From: Vittaforma corneae ATCC 50505
Taxonomy: Eukaryota > Microsporidia > Nosematidae
NCBI RefSeq assembly: GCF_000231115.1
Contig: NW_006889844.1
Coordinates: forward strand, 25,841 to 89,840
Length of the DNA stretch: 64,000 nucleotides
Direction of reading: 5' to 3'
Part shown: positions 9,914-19,937 of the stretch, piece by piece
Layout: every line of letters starts with the position of its first letter
Position numbering within the stretch: the stretch's first letter is position 1
Translations under genes and position numbers: made by a program
Notes under the pieces: generated by a model
What the model was told of the DNA's origin: nothing
Databases searched by the model: none
Seen by the model: the letters and a program-made list of their open reading frames with translations, nothing else

Positions 9914-11161
9914 TTATTTTTTATTTGCTTCTTTCAGTCTTTTTTCTACCCTTTTCATGGTCTCTGCTGTTGTCTCGATCTCAATCTTTCTACTCTTATA
10001 TGACTGTATTTTCTTATCGATCAATTTCTTTAGCTCCTTTCCATATTCCCCACTTCGGTCCTCACAGAAACAGTCAATCCTGGCTGCCACCGAACATTTA
10101 GCTGCAATGAATCTGCACATTCTTCCAATATTCCCCCCTAAACAGCCAGACCGATGTAAATAATTCAACTGGTATATTAACCCATATTTTGGGGTGTTTG
10201 TTCTCATCTTCAAGCTCCTAAAAAGAGATTTCTCAGCGCCAAGTAGCTGGAGGGTGGATGAGGGATAAAGACTCAAGTTCATCAGCCCGCCTGCCTTGTG
10301 AATCATTTTAAAACAGAGTTTGTCCCCAAGGATATGCCTGAGATTTGGAGCCAAAATTTTCATTTTTTCTGCCAAATATTCCTCAAGATTTCTTAGCAGC
10401 TTTTCTTTTTCGAAGATCATGCTCAGATAGTCTTTTAGAATACTGATGTCGAACTCTGGAATATCATTCAGCCCATCTTTAATAATACCCACACACTCAC
10501 TTACATCTTTGCTGACTACAGCACCATCGACAATGTCGTCCGTGCCTGAATCTGTGTTTCTCGCATTATTAATATGGTTGAAAATCAAACTATAGAACAC
10601 ATCACTGTTAACAGTCACATTCAGACTTGGAAAATACCAGTTGAGCAACTTGGTAGCCTTCTCTTTTAGATTTTCAATGTCTTTCTCTACATTTTCAATT
10701 TCATATCCCACAGAAACAGCCACATTATCTTCTCGTTCAAGATTATACTGTATGTTCTCCTTAGCTAGACAAAATGCAGCACCCATTCTCAACTGCTTGT
10801 CCCCTGCCTGCCTAGTAAACTTTGATAGATTCACTTTAACTCCGCGAACAATATTTGGGCTATACTTTTGTTCAATTCCAACCGTCTTTAAAGCATTTTT
10901 CAGCGATTTGTCGCAATGCAAGACTTTCACGCTGCTCATTTCTAGAAAAATTTTCAATTTTTCCGGTATGTCGCCGCGCTCCAAAGATTTTATCGAAGAC
11001 ACGGCCTCGGACACATCAGTAAATGCAAGAGAAGAAATATGGTTGACAATCTGTGTTAGGGCAGCGTACTCAGTATAGAGCGGCTGTGCAAGGGTCTCAA
11101 AGCCTTTCAGCTCAAACAACTCATAGCCTGCTATGTGCTCTACCAGCAAATGCTCGACCAT
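9914..11161 (-). CDS. NOP56: NOP56, box C/D snoRNP core protein
   Basis: 415 aa. NOP56 pairs with NOP58, fibrillarin and SNU13 in the snoRNP that methylates rRNA in the nucleolus. The Nop domain is unmistakable: LLGAEKSLFRSLK, then NTPKYGLIY, then CSVAARIDCF. The choice of NOP56 over NOP58 rests on the IGRMCRFIAAKCSVAARIDCF and YGKELKKLI segments, which follow NOP56. The usual Lys-rich KKE/D tail is reduced to a short basic end. The ATG at 11161 matches the family N-terminus (a V-E-H-x4-H-I-A-G-Y pattern) and has AGCCCCAAGG upstream. It is divergent from SAC1. Confidence 0.93.
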   Translation of the reverse strand: MVEHLLVEHIAGYELFELKGFETLAQPLYTEYAALTQIVNHISSLAFTDVSEAVSSIKSLERGDIPEKLKIFLEMSSVKVLHCDKSLKNALKTVGIEQKYSPNIVRGVKVNLSKFTRQAGDKQLRMGAAFCLAKENIQYNLEREDNVAVSVGYEIENVEKDIENLKEKATKLLNWYFPSLNVTVNSDVFYSLIFNHINNARNTDSGTDDIVDGAVVSKDVSECVGIIKDGLNDIPEFDISILKDYLSMIFEKEKLLRNLEEYLAEKMKILAPNLRHILGDKLCFKMIHKAGGLMNLSLYPSSTLQLLGAEKSLFRSLKMRTNTPKYGLIYQLNYLHRSGCLGGNIGRMCRFIAAKCSVAARIDCFCEDRSGEYGKELKKLIDKKIQSYKSRKIEIETTAETMKRVEKRLKEANKK

Positions 11162-11396
11162 GGCTACTTCCTTGGGGCTGGCGAAAGAGCAATTTAAATA
11201 AAAACCAAGATCGCAATGTTGAACATGCAGAAGTATCACTTAAGCACCACATTCTACTACAAGCATTGTTTCTCGGTTTGGATGACTTGTGGCCATTTAG
11301 GTAGTTTAATATGAAAACGATAGTACTTATCAGAAAACCAAAAATCATTTTTAGCTATTTCATGCCTTATTTTTCATTTGTTGTTAAACCCCGCGG

Positions 11397-13034
11397 ATGT
11401 TTAAAGCACAAATAAAGAGCCATGTTCTTACAATTGAGGATCAAAACAGCATACTATTTGAGCACTCTGTTTGGGACAAAGACGAATCACTTGAAATATT
11501 CGGCGTATACGGCTCTTTCACATTTAACAAGCATATATACTTGATTTTAGTGCAAAGTGCTGAAAGAGTAGGGTTGATTGGCGGGTATCCTGTGTTTGAA
11601 GTCAAGGACGTGAGAATATTTAATTTGAAGGAAAACAGAGCAAATCAAAAAGGACCAGATCGCCAAGATGCGGCGTTAAATGTAGAAGCATCAGCTACAG
11701 GAGGCATGGATAACGACATTATGGATTTGAAAGAAATTCAGTATCTAAAAAAATGTATTGCAGAGTTCTTTGAATTACCTGGAATTTATTTTAGTGAGGC
11801 TCAGCTGTATTTAAGAAAGGATTTCAATAGGATGCTTGATAAAATAGCTGAGAAGACAGATAAAAGTCCAAGCCAAAGGCTTATCTTGCAAGAAGAAAGA
11901 TTGTACAAATACGAGTTCTTATTTAATAGCTTTACCATAGATCACTTTAACAAGCTATATGCCCACCAGAAAAAAGAAAGCGCATATGAACGCTTGATCT
12001 TGAAATGCATTCAAGGATATTTTGGTATGTATGAAGATTTAATATTAATATCAAGGAGATGTCCGAAACGAGCTGGGTCAAGGTACTTCTCAAGAGGCGT
12101 GGATCAAAGCGGATATCCAAGTAACTTTGTGGAAACCGAGCAGATTGTTTCAGACAAAAACTCATATCTTCATCTACGAGGCTCAATTCCGCTGGTGTGG
12201 AAGCATACTGTAGGGTTTGTGTATAAGCCTGCCATTAAAATTGATGGGAAATTGGCCGAGACATCCTCCAGGACGGCGCATGAGCTTCTTGAAAATATCT
12301 ACAACAGGCCGGTAGTGTATCTTAACCTAATTCACAAGGACGGCTACGAGGAAAATCTCTATAAGAAGTTTAACCAGCATTATGGACTGACATGCAACCT
12401 CTACAACTACGATTTCAAAAAAGATTTCAGAAAGGTTGATTTTCCAATTAATTTTCTAGAGACCGGGTTCAATTCCAGTGGTAGGTCACAAAAGACAATA
12501 ATCAGAACAAACTGCATCGACTGCCTTGACAGGACAAACTCAATGCAGTACTTTATAGGAAGGGACATACTGAGGCTTCAGCTTGAGGATGCCGGAGTCA
12601 CTGGTAGAGAGAATATTGGTAGATATGAAGAGGCCTTTAAGACACTTTTCTACGAAAACGGAAACAACTTGAGCATTCAATATGCTGGAACAAAGGCACA
12701 GGGATCATATTTCATAACGCATGGACAGAGACATATTCTTGGGTCCCTAAGTGATTGCTATTCATCGGTTACTCGATATTTTATAAACAGATATAGACAA
12801 GGGCAGCTTCATAACGTCTATGAGGTTTTAACAGGTGTTAGAATAGATGGAAATATCCTTGGCAAGTCAAGAAGACCACAGTTAAAAATGATATTGATAG
12901 TCATGCCAGTCCTTATGTGCTTGTTCTTTGCAAGCAAGACTGGAGGCCTGGCAAGAGCTGTATTTCTGGCATTCTTTTTATGCTTTGTTGTGTTCTGCAT
13001 AACTTCGATGGATTATCCTCTCTCGTACCACTGA
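11397..13034 (+). CDS. SAC1: SAC1 phosphoinositide phosphatase
   Basis: 545 aa. SAC1 is an ER/Golgi membrane enzyme that dephosphorylates PI4P. The catalytic CX5R motif is in RTNCIDCLDRTN, with the nucleophile Cys at about residue 373. Upstream, GSIPLVWKHTVGF and downstream GTKAQGSYFITHGQ match the family. Two hydrophobic segments near the C-terminus (about 498-540) form the expected membrane hairpin. Length is close to yeast (623 aa), somewhat trimmed. The ATG at 11397 has AACCCCGCGG directly upstream. PIK1, which makes the substrate, is encoded 2.6 kb downstream. Confidence 0.95.
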   Translation: MFKAQIKSHVLTIEDQNSILFEHSVWDKDESLEIFGVYGSFTFNKHIYLILVQSAERVGLIGGYPVFEVKDVRIFNLKENRANQKGPDRQDAALNVEASATGGMDNDIMDLKEIQYLKKCIAEFFELPGIYFSEAQLYLRKDFNRMLDKIAEKTDKSPSQRLILQEERLYKYEFLFNSFTIDHFNKLYAHQKKESAYERLILKCIQGYFGMYEDLILISRRCPKRAGSRYFSRGVDQSGYPSNFVETEQIVSDKNSYLHLRGSIPLVWKHTVGFVYKPAIKIDGKLAETSSRTAHELLENIYNRPVVYLNLIHKDGYEENLYKKFNQHYGLTCNLYNYDFKKDFRKVDFPINFLETGFNSSGRSQKTIIRTNCIDCLDRTNSMQYFIGRDILRLQLEDAGVTGRENIGRYEEAFKTLFYENGNNLSIQYAGTKAQGSYFITHGQRHILGSLSDCYSSVTRYFINRYRQGQLHNVYEVLTGVRIDGNILGKSRRPQLKMILIVMPVLMCLFFASKTGGLARAVFLAFFLCFVVFCITSMDYPLSYH

Positions 13035-13214
13035 TGTTAAATTTGGACCAAAACATAAATAAATCAGGCTGTTTACTTGAAAGTGTGCTAAACTTTCTAC
13101 TTTTGGTGGGTAGAAATGACTGTTGTACTTAAAACATACTAGAGTAGCTAAAGCTTAAGGTGAGTTTTTAAGTTTGTTTACGCAGCTTTTTTGTTCATAA
13201 AAATCAATCGACCC

Positions 13215-13712
13215 ATGGACTTTCCACCAGAACAAAACAAAAGCCAAAATGTAAATGAAGAAGCAGAGATAAAGGAATGGATGGCCGAAATACTCCAGGA
13301 AAAGCTCGCAGAAGGACCTCTATCGGTAGTTCTGAGGGATGGAGTGGTTCTTTGCAATATGATCAATGCAATTCTCTCAAAAGATGCATTTGCTAAGATT
13401 AAGTGTCCAAGCAGAAGCTCTCTAAGCTTTTTCCAAATGGAAAACATAGCATATTTTATTGAAAAGGCCAGGATGCTGGGTGTTCCCGACTCCGAGAACT
13501 TCCAGACCATTGATCTTTTTGAGGATAAGAACATCAAGCAAGTTTACACCTGTATTTATTCTCTTTCCAGAAATCTCTATAAGAATGGAAGGACCGACAT
13601 ACGAGTCATTGGTCCAAAGCTAGTTGAGAAAGTTTCGATAACATTTACAAAGGAGCAGTTGGATGAGGCCAAGAGAACAGTAAGTCGGCAGTACGGATCG
13701 ATACGGGAATAA
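13215..13712 (+). CDS. SCP1/transgelin-type calponin-homology protein
   Basis: 165 aa. A single calponin-homology domain: EIKEWMAEIL, then LSVVLRDGVVLCNMINAI, then FFQMENIAYFIEKARMLGV and FQTIDLFEDKNIKQVYTCIYSLSR. This is followed by GPKLVEKVSITFTKEQLDEAK, which leads into a degenerate calponin-type repeat. The layout matches yeast Scp1 and animal transgelin, which cross-link actin filaments in the cytoplasm. The ATG at 13215 has CGACCC directly upstream. Confidence 0.88.
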   Translation: MDFPPEQNKSQNVNEEAEIKEWMAEILQEKLAEGPLSVVLRDGVVLCNMINAILSKDAFAKIKCPSRSSLSFFQMENIAYFIEKARMLGVPDSENFQTIDLFEDKNIKQVYTCIYSLSRNLYKNGRTDIRVIGPKLVEKVSITFTKEQLDEAKRTVSRQYGSIRE

Positions 13713-13826
13713 TTAAATAGTAACTTAAAAACATTTTTGTAATAGCACATTATAGTTATATTGATTTAAAGCAGGACAACACTCAGCTTAGGCATTGTTT
13801 CCAACATTAAGACTTGACAATCTGAT

Positions 13827-14057
13827 CTATTTATTGTACTTTCTGTCTTTTTTCAATTTGTCGATGTAATTTTTAAAAATTTGAAATTCCTCTAGAAATT
13901 TGTAATTTCCTGCCCATCTCATCAGATGGAAGAACGACTTTTGGATGTCCTCTTTTTCGGCAATTCCTAAATCCTCGCAGATCATATAATAGACTCTCAG
14001 GTCGTTGAGATCGTGATTTTTCCTTTCCCGTGTGTTGAGCTCAGGAGGAACTATCAT
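13827..14057 (-). CDS. Small protein of unknown function (76 aa)
   Basis: A complete 76-codon frame starting at an ATG, rich in Lys, Glu and aromatic residues and predicted by eye to be mostly helical (YYMICEDLG, FFHLMRWAGNYKFLEEFQIF). No known family recognised. It fills most of the space between two clear genes and overlaps neither, and its composition looks coding. There is no clear CCC motif upstream, so the start is less certain; GACCTG lies about 16 bases before it. Confidence 0.45.
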   Translation of the reverse strand: MIVPPELNTRERKNHDLNDLRVYYMICEDLGIAEKEDIQKSFFHLMRWAGNYKFLEEFQIFKNYIDKLKKDRKYNK

Positions 14058-14284
14058 TTCATAAACAAACAGGTCAAAAATATATTGAAATGAATCTTGT
14101 TTAAAGTGTCAATAGGCAAACAAGCTATGTTGGTCTTAAAGTTAATTTGGCTTGAAAGACCATCATTTTGATTTTTTATGATTGATGCTGGCAAATACGG
14201 TCTATTTGGGCTGAAAACACCGGCAGGCTACTCATGCACCAGAACCCCAGCTGTGACAATTGAAATGAGCTTTCGATGGTATTT

Positions 14285-14294
14285 AAAAATTTTT
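14285..14294 (+). promoter_or_regulatory. AAAAATTTTT box of the L7Ae-family gene
   Basis: AAAAATTTTT lies 22 bases before the ATG at 14317, followed by GTCCCT touching the start. It is the two-part AAATTT plus CCC arrangement of microsporidian ribosome-related genes. Confidence 0.6.
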
Positions 14295-14316
14295 ACTTTC
14301 TTTGGAGTCTGTCCCT

Positions 14317-14667
14317 ATGATTCCAATTGCACATCCAATTGCCGATGAGGGCACGGCAAATATGGTTCTTGAATGTACCAAGAAGCAACTTGAAAATGGT
14401 GGTCTCATCAGTGGAATAAAGCAGTGCCAAAAACACATCCTGAAGGGCGAGTCTTCCAAAGCACTGGTAGTATTAAGTGCATCTACATCCCCCATGGATT
14501 TAATAACCCACATTCCTATTCTTTGTGAAGAGAGGAATATTCCGTATTTGTTTGTTGAAAATACTAGCTATATGAACGGGTTTACATGCATAGTTTTGAA
14601 CAATGGCAAGGAAGAATGCAGCTTGGTTTCAAAGATAATAGAATGGATAAGTAAAAGACGCAAATAA
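14317..14667 (+). CDS. L7Ae-family RNP protein (NHP2/SNU13-like)
   Basis: 116 aa. Small L7Ae-fold RNA-binding protein of snoRNPs. The core reads GIKQCQKHILKG, then the LITHIPILCEERNIPYLFV segment, which is the family hallmark. The SP-x-D-x-I-x-HIP spacing favours NHP2 (box H/ACA snoRNP, telomerase), whereas the N-terminal HPIADE resembles SNU13 (box C/D snoRNP and U4 snRNP). I cannot decide between them. The first in-frame ATG, at 14317, is preceded by GTCCCT and an AAATTT box. Confidence 0.85.
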   Translation: MIPIAHPIADEGTANMVLECTKKQLENGGLISGIKQCQKHILKGESSKALVVLSASTSPMDLITHIPILCEERNIPYLFVENTSYMNGFTCIVLNNGKEECSLVSKIIEWISKRRK

Positions 14668-14780
14668 AATGCTTAGTGCACTAAAAAGAGTGTGTAAACA
14701 CCGTGGGTATTCAATCAAAGAGAACATAAATACATGCCATACGAAATATTGACCTTTCAATTTCATTTTACAGACTTTAT

Positions 14781-15190
14781 TCACCATTGTAGAAACTCGC
14801 CAGTTGCTGTGCTGTACGGAATGTCATAGTTGTCCAAATTTATAAATCCATTTTTAAAGCTGCACTTCCATTTTGTCTTGGTCTTTGTTACTTTTGTAAA
14901 GAAACATACCATGTACACCCCGATCTGCCTCTCAAGCCGATCCAGGCGATCCTCCTCAGACAAAAGATCAGAATGCGAGTCTTCAAAGGATTCGTCCCGT
15001 TCCTGGAGCTCTGCCAAATCAGCTGTGTTTACAACAGGCTCAGATTGAAGCACTTCCAAGTTCTTCAACCACTCCCTCTGAATCGAGTAGGCCATGTCTC
15101 TGTCAATACTGTGCATAGGCCCTTCTTGTTCTAGCATAGTTCCTACCTGTCAATGATTTCATAATATGTTCTTTGGGCCTGTTCATTCAT
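14781..15190 (-). CDS. TOA1: TFIIA large subunit, TOA1 (one frameshift)
   Basis: About 136 aa. TFIIA stabilises TBP on promoters. The C-terminal beta-barrel strand is clear: KTKWKCSFKNGFINLDNYD followed by a closing TGEFLQW, like the KNKWKFxLKDGIMNLNGRD...GEFEW end of the family. The N-terminal helices start at an ATG at 15190 (AACCCC upstream) with RTYYEIIDR, then the frame stops; adding one G near 15146-15147 continues it. With that base, the spacing from YEII to the conserved Trp is within one residue of yeast TOA1. The long acidic linker of other eukaryotes is almost absent. Confidence 0.82.
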
Positions 15191-15606
15191 TTTGGGGTTG
15201 TTTTCCGATAAATTCAGATCTGCCAGGAGGAAAAAAAGAAGAAAATATATTGTTAGCCAAAAGATGGTGTATCGAATGCTGAGCAATAGCCTACATAAAT
15301 GGATAACCGCAAATTAGTGTCTCGGCATCACAGCAGTGCTATTTCATTGTTATCTGGGTGAGTTTAAAGCAGCAAGATTTATGGGATTAGATTATAGAAA
15401 GCTATGCTCTGCTCTATCAAGCCTCAGTAAATTAAGATATAATATTTGCTGATATGGACTACAAGCCTTCTTTTTTAATTAAACATCGTTCGTTTCAAAT
15501 TCTGTCTTTGCAGCATCTAGTAGAATTCCCCTCGATTCCAAGACATCGTTCGTCCACACCTTCATTTCGGTGCCTTTATTTCTAGTTTGTTTTTGCCCAT
15601 CTAAAA
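15191..15606. other. Intergenic, divergent promoter of TOA1 and PIK1
   Basis: 416 bases, AT-rich. It holds an exact 11-bp repeat ACATCGTTCGT at 15483-15493 and 15543-15553, exactly 60 bases apart, upstream of PIK1. No gene seen. Confidence 0.5.
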
Positions 15607-18285
15607 ATGCTACAAGATCCCAGTGTCCAAATCTCCAAAGTCTCAAATATTAAATACCTCACACCAATAGTATTGCACGACTCAAACGATAGACACTACT
15701 ATATTTCTCTTCTCTATAGAATAGCCAATCCCGGTGTTCACTACATACTGTGCCGTAAACTCAGGAGCATGAATGTAAGAGAAGAGATACCACAGCTGGT
15801 TGAAATCATGCTAAAAGGATATACCAGTTCAGCACTGTCAACCAATATCTCTTCCACATCTCCAATATCCTATCCAGTATATGATCTACTCATTTATAAT
15901 GCAAGGAAAGATAGAAACTTTAGGATTGCCCTGTTCCTGAGACTAAAAAGTGTTCTGGGAACTGTAGACGAGAGTAAAGCTAGTCACTGTTATTTTCTTT
16001 GTTGTGATATACTCGATGCTGACAGTTTTGAAAGTAAAAAAAATGTTGGGATCATATACAAACGTTATAGACTGGCCAAGTCTTTGAGAAAAAAGGTTGC
16101 AAGCAATCGTATGTTATTCAGTGAAAATGGGACTTCTACGAGCAAGGACAATGGGGCTTTAATGATTGAGAACAATACTGCTGAAAACACTAGCGGTATA
16201 GTATCAACAAATAGTGGTGCTATATTATCCAAAAACAGCACTTTGCTAAGGATTAGAATAAGATACATCTTACGCAATAGAACTTTCTCAATCACAAGAA
16301 AACAAAAATCACCAACCATAAATGGGTTAATGTTGTACTTTGCCAAATCTGTACTCTCGCTATTTAATACGCAGCTGTTCAAGGAACTGGACGAATATTC
16401 TCGAATCTTCAACAGTAAAAAGAACTTTAAACACCTTCAATTTAAAAGCACATGTTCAAAGTTCAAGACCAACTGCCATTTTCTTGAAAATTTAGTTGAA
16501 ATTTCAAGCATCCTTAAGAAAATACCCGTGCACCTAAGACAAAGAACCCTTAGAATATACTTGGAATTATTAAATAGAGAGATGTCCAATAATATTTTCA
16601 ATCCACTTTGTAGTGCCAAAAAAATACTTGGATTCTCATTGGAACATGCAAAAGTGCTAGACTCGGCAGAAAACTGTCCTTTTATTGTGATTTGCGAGTG
16701 TGCAGATCTGGGTAGCACTGGCCATAGGCCGTATAGCACAGACTTGAAGAAAGCCAAGGGCTTAGTAAGACAGCTGGAGTTTTTGAATGATTTGGGGGAG
16801 CTGGGAGATGTTGATGGGATCAAGGAAAGTTTGGTTGTTGCCATTGAGAATGCCCTGTTTCATAACTTTATGAATGGCGATCCATTAATTGATACAGTTT
16901 CAATGATAAACCTTAATATTAATTCCGACAGTGCCATGCATACAAATGATGATATTTATAATAGTCCAACCATTTCAACTGAACCTGATGATGGAGAAGT
17001 AGACAGATCGCATTTGGACAAGCACGGCTCGTTGATCAAAGATCGAGAATTTGCGAACGGCTTGCAAATAGACATGGCAGATTCCATGGGTCGACCTAGA
17101 AGTGTCTGTGACAACAACAGCAGGATGCCCAGCAACGAGGGAGAAACCAGAAATAATATAGTAGAATTTAATAGTGGCACCATAGAGCTTAGTAGCGATG
17201 CTTCCAATAAGTCAAAGCAAGACTCTATTGATGGTGGAGACATTAGTCAAATCCATAACATTGAAGACAGCAAAATCTCCAACGAATCAGATGCCCCGAC
17301 AGCCAGTGTTAATTTAGAAATCATTACAACAAACCAGGAATATGACGAATTGGTGGCGAATAACTCGTCCTCAAGTATAACCTACTCTCCTTATATCAAT
17401 GAAACAGCTAGTGGCTCATCGGTTTATCTAAGTGATGACAAAAACGCCAGTCTTCTGTCCCGCTGGGATGAGAGATCGTTTTCATCGATCAGAGAAAAAG
17501 TCAGAAGGTCTACAAAATATTCAAAATGCTCCGGATGGACTATCTGCTCGTTCATTGTAAAGTCGGGGAATGTTTTGCGGCATGAGTACTTAGCCTACCA
17601 GGTGCTAACCCAGATGAAAGAGATTTTTATTATGGAAAACCTGCCAATTTACATTAGAAATTACAAAATCATTCTTGTTTCAGATACGACAGGACTGGTA
17701 GAGACAGTGAACGACGCCCAGTCGATTCATCGAGTCAAGTTTGAGACAAAATTTAAGACTCTTGAGTCGTATTTTAAGTACCTTTTTGACGGCGATAAAT
17801 TCGATATTGCCAAAAGGAACTTCCTTTACTCACTCGTAGGATACTCGTTGGCATCATACATTCTTCAAATCAAGGACAGACACAATGGGAATATCTTGAT
17901 TGATGGTTTTGGCCACATTATTCATGTAGATTTTGGATTTACATTTGGAAAGCATCCGGGAATAATTTCAGTTGAAAATGCACCATTTAAAATTTCCTCG
18001 GAGTATCTTGAGTTGATTGATATTGAAGAGTTCAAAAGCCTATTTGTCAAAGGTTTCAAGGCCTTGAGAAAACACAACGAGAAACTGTCGAGGATGGTTG
18101 AGATCATGCAGGACAGTGGATACTATGAAAAAATAGCTTTTGCAGAATTCACAGATAGATTAAGATTGGCTGATAGTGACAAGGATCTTGAGATCTACTG
18201 CCAGGGTCTGGTAGATAGATCGATTAAAAGTATGAGAACGATGTTCTACGATCAATTTCAATACCTGTCAAATGGCTATCTTTAA
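15607..18285 (+). CDS. PIK1: Phosphatidylinositol 4-kinase PIK1 (type III beta)
   Basis: 892 aa. Makes PI4P, mainly at the Golgi and nucleus. The C-terminal kinase domain has SFIVKSGNVLRHEYLAYQ, the catalytic loop DRHNGNIL (Asp757) and the Mg-binding HVDFGF (Asp775), and ends with DQFQYLSNGYL, the form seen in PI4KIII-beta. Upstream, NCPFIVICE corresponds to the N-lobe start; the lipid-kinase-unique region is around residues 25-120. Two Ser/Asn-rich stretches (about 170-205 and 430-610) are probably disordered insertions. The ATG has TTGCCCATCT upstream. The frame is intact. Confidence 0.92.
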   Translation: MLQDPSVQISKVSNIKYLTPIVLHDSNDRHYYISLLYRIANPGVHYILCRKLRSMNVREEIPQLVEIMLKGYTSSALSTNISSTSPISYPVYDLLIYNARKDRNFRIALFLRLKSVLGTVDESKASHCYFLCCDILDADSFESKKNVGIIYKRYRLAKSLRKKVASNRMLFSENGTSTSKDNGALMIENNTAENTSGIVSTNSGAILSKNSTLLRIRIRYILRNRTFSITRKQKSPTINGLMLYFAKSVLSLFNTQLFKELDEYSRIFNSKKNFKHLQFKSTCSKFKTNCHFLENLVEISSILKKIPVHLRQRTLRIYLELLNREMSNNIFNPLCSAKKILGFSLEHAKVLDSAENCPFIVICECADLGSTGHRPYSTDLKKAKGLVRQLEFLNDLGELGDVDGIKESLVVAIENALFHNFMNGDPLIDTVSMINLNINSDSAMHTNDDIYNSPTISTEPDDGEVDRSHLDKHGSLIKDREFANGLQIDMADSMGRPRSVCDNNSRMPSNEGETRNNIVEFNSGTIELSSDASNKSKQDSIDGGDISQIHNIEDSKISNESDAPTASVNLEIITTNQEYDELVANNSSSSITYSPYINETASGSSVYLSDDKNASLLSRWDERSFSSIREKVRRSTKYSKCSGWTICSFIVKSGNVLRHEYLAYQVLTQMKEIFIMENLPIYIRNYKIILVSDTTGLVETVNDAQSIHRVKFETKFKTLESYFKYLFDGDKFDIAKRNFLYSLVGYSLASYILQIKDRHNGNILIDGFGHIIHVDFGFTFGKHPGIISVENAPFKISSEYLELIDIEEFKSLFVKGFKALRKHNEKLSRMVEIMQDSGYYEKIAFAEFTDRLRLADSDKDLEIYCQGLVDRSIKSMRTMFYDQFQYLSNGYL

Positions 18286-18487
18286 TAAATTAGCATATGA
18301 CTAGTAGAAAACAGCTAACAATCTACATCAACCCAATGTTTTTATCTTGACACATATTTCTACATTTAATGATCTCGGCCAACTGCCGCGCCCAGTTGCT
18401 ATTTCAAGTGTGCAGCCCAAACCTTGACAGCCAATATTTCTTTGAAGTTATCTGTGCTTTATCTCTTGCCCTAGTAAAATTTGAGAA

Positions 18488-19678
18488 ATGTATAATGAAG
18501 AAGCCAGATTTTTAATGCAGGATGGGATGCTTGAGGAACAAGAGAATCAAGAAAGAAGGGCTGGAGCAGAAGAAAAGCAAATGACGCCTTACAAGAGTCA
18601 AAGAAAGGGCGCAATCAACAGAGTCAAGTCATTTTCAAAAAGTAAAGAAAGAGCAAGGAGATTCAAAGGAATGCCAACTGTTAAGGGTAGAGAGCCTGAA
18701 TTTAATCGAATTAAGAAACAGATAGACTCGTTTCTTAAGTACAAAAACAACAGCATTCTTTACTTAACTGGTGTCCCTGGATCTGGCAAGACACACACTA
18801 CACTTACTCTCTTAAATTATCTTGAAGTTCCCTATTCATATATCAACTGCTCCACATTGAAGACCAGAAAGGATATTTATAAGGAGATCTGTGATGCAAT
18901 TGAGTGTGCTTGTGAGATAAGGAATGGGACCTTGCAATCACTAAGGTACCATTTAACTAGTTGCTGCCATAGCCACATTATAGTCGTTGATGAAGTTGAT
19001 TTTTTGATAACTAAAAATGAAAGCTTTCTGTACAATCTATTTGAAATGCCCTTTATGGACAGCTGCAAGATGTTTTTGGTTGTCATATCGAACACACTTG
19101 GCAGTCTAAGTTCAAAGCTAGAGAGTAGGATTGCAAAGAATAGGATCGAATTCAAGCCATACAATGCAAATCAGCTGATGGAGGTTGTTGTGTCTGAAAT
19201 CCAAAATGGAAGCACGAAGGTTGACCAAAAGTCGCTAGAGCTAATAACAAAGAGGATAGCCTCTTCTACAGGAGACATCAGGAAGGTCAGGGAGATAATT
19301 GAAGAGTCGGAAAATTTAAATCTGAACCGAACAAGCCATATTCTCAAAGACATGGCCACTCCCCTTCTCAACAAATTTGTGGTTTCGCTCAATTTCTACC
19401 AAAAGCTCGTTCTTTTTCTCAACACCCAGCCTTTAAAGTCAATGGCTGAGTGGTTTAATGAGTTTAAATCATTTTGCAAAATTAAAGGCTATCCTGTCTT
19501 AAGCTTTGCGGATTTTCAATTCGTTGTAAACGATTTAATGTCATTTGACATCTACAGGATGCGAAAAGACGGTATTTACATAGCTTGCAACTACCTGCAG
19601 GAAGAAATGGAAATGGCAATGAAGAATGATCCGTGTTTTGATGAATTCAAATCCAAGAAGATTGGGCTTTCTGACTGA
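18488..19678 (+). CDS. Cdc6/Orc1-family AAA+ replication ATPase
   Basis: 396 aa. Licenses replication origins. The AAA+ core has Walker A GVPGSGKT (95-102), Walker B VVDEVD (166-171), sensor 1 VVISNT and sensor 2 TGDIRKVREI, followed by a winged-helix end. The YINCSTL strand and LFEMPFM segment resemble Cdc6, while GVPG and the lack of GPPGTGKT resemble Orc1; there is no BAH domain. The N-terminal 60 residues are basic and probably disordered. The ATG at 18488 has TTGCCCTAG upstream. Confidence 0.85.
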   Translation: MYNEEARFLMQDGMLEEQENQERRAGAEEKQMTPYKSQRKGAINRVKSFSKSKERARRFKGMPTVKGREPEFNRIKKQIDSFLKYKNNSILYLTGVPGSGKTHTTLTLLNYLEVPYSYINCSTLKTRKDIYKEICDAIECACEIRNGTLQSLRYHLTSCCHSHIIVVDEVDFLITKNESFLYNLFEMPFMDSCKMFLVVISNTLGSLSSKLESRIAKNRIEFKPYNANQLMEVVVSEIQNGSTKVDQKSLELITKRIASSTGDIRKVREIIEESENLNLNRTSHILKDMATPLLNKFVVSLNFYQKLVLFLNTQPLKSMAEWFNEFKSFCKIKGYPVLSFADFQFVVNDLMSFDIYRMRKDGIYIACNYLQEEMEMAMKNDPCFDEFKSKKIGLSD

Positions 19679-19937
19679 GAAGACATATTGGTTTTTGCAA
19701 AGTTTGTATCCTTCAATTAAATGCCGACAGTGTTTCCGCATTCTTTTAAATACACGAGCCTCGTATTTTCAGTCAAGTGACTTATATCCAAAAGTGTAAA
19801 GCTGAAGTCTTATCGGCTACCATCATTCCCTGAATAGTGTCTATCGAGCGAACAATCCACAAGAATATCCAGGCGCACATTTTATAATGTAATTCCAACG
19901 AAGATAATACATTGGTTACTGAATATCCTTCATTTAT

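Noticed and set aside
15100..15146. A possible 47-base GT-AG intron in TOA1, flanked by a duplicated ATTGACAG.
   Set aside because: Splicing keeps the frame but shortens the helix region. Adding one base instead restores a spacing within one residue of yeast TOA1, so an indel is the better explanation.
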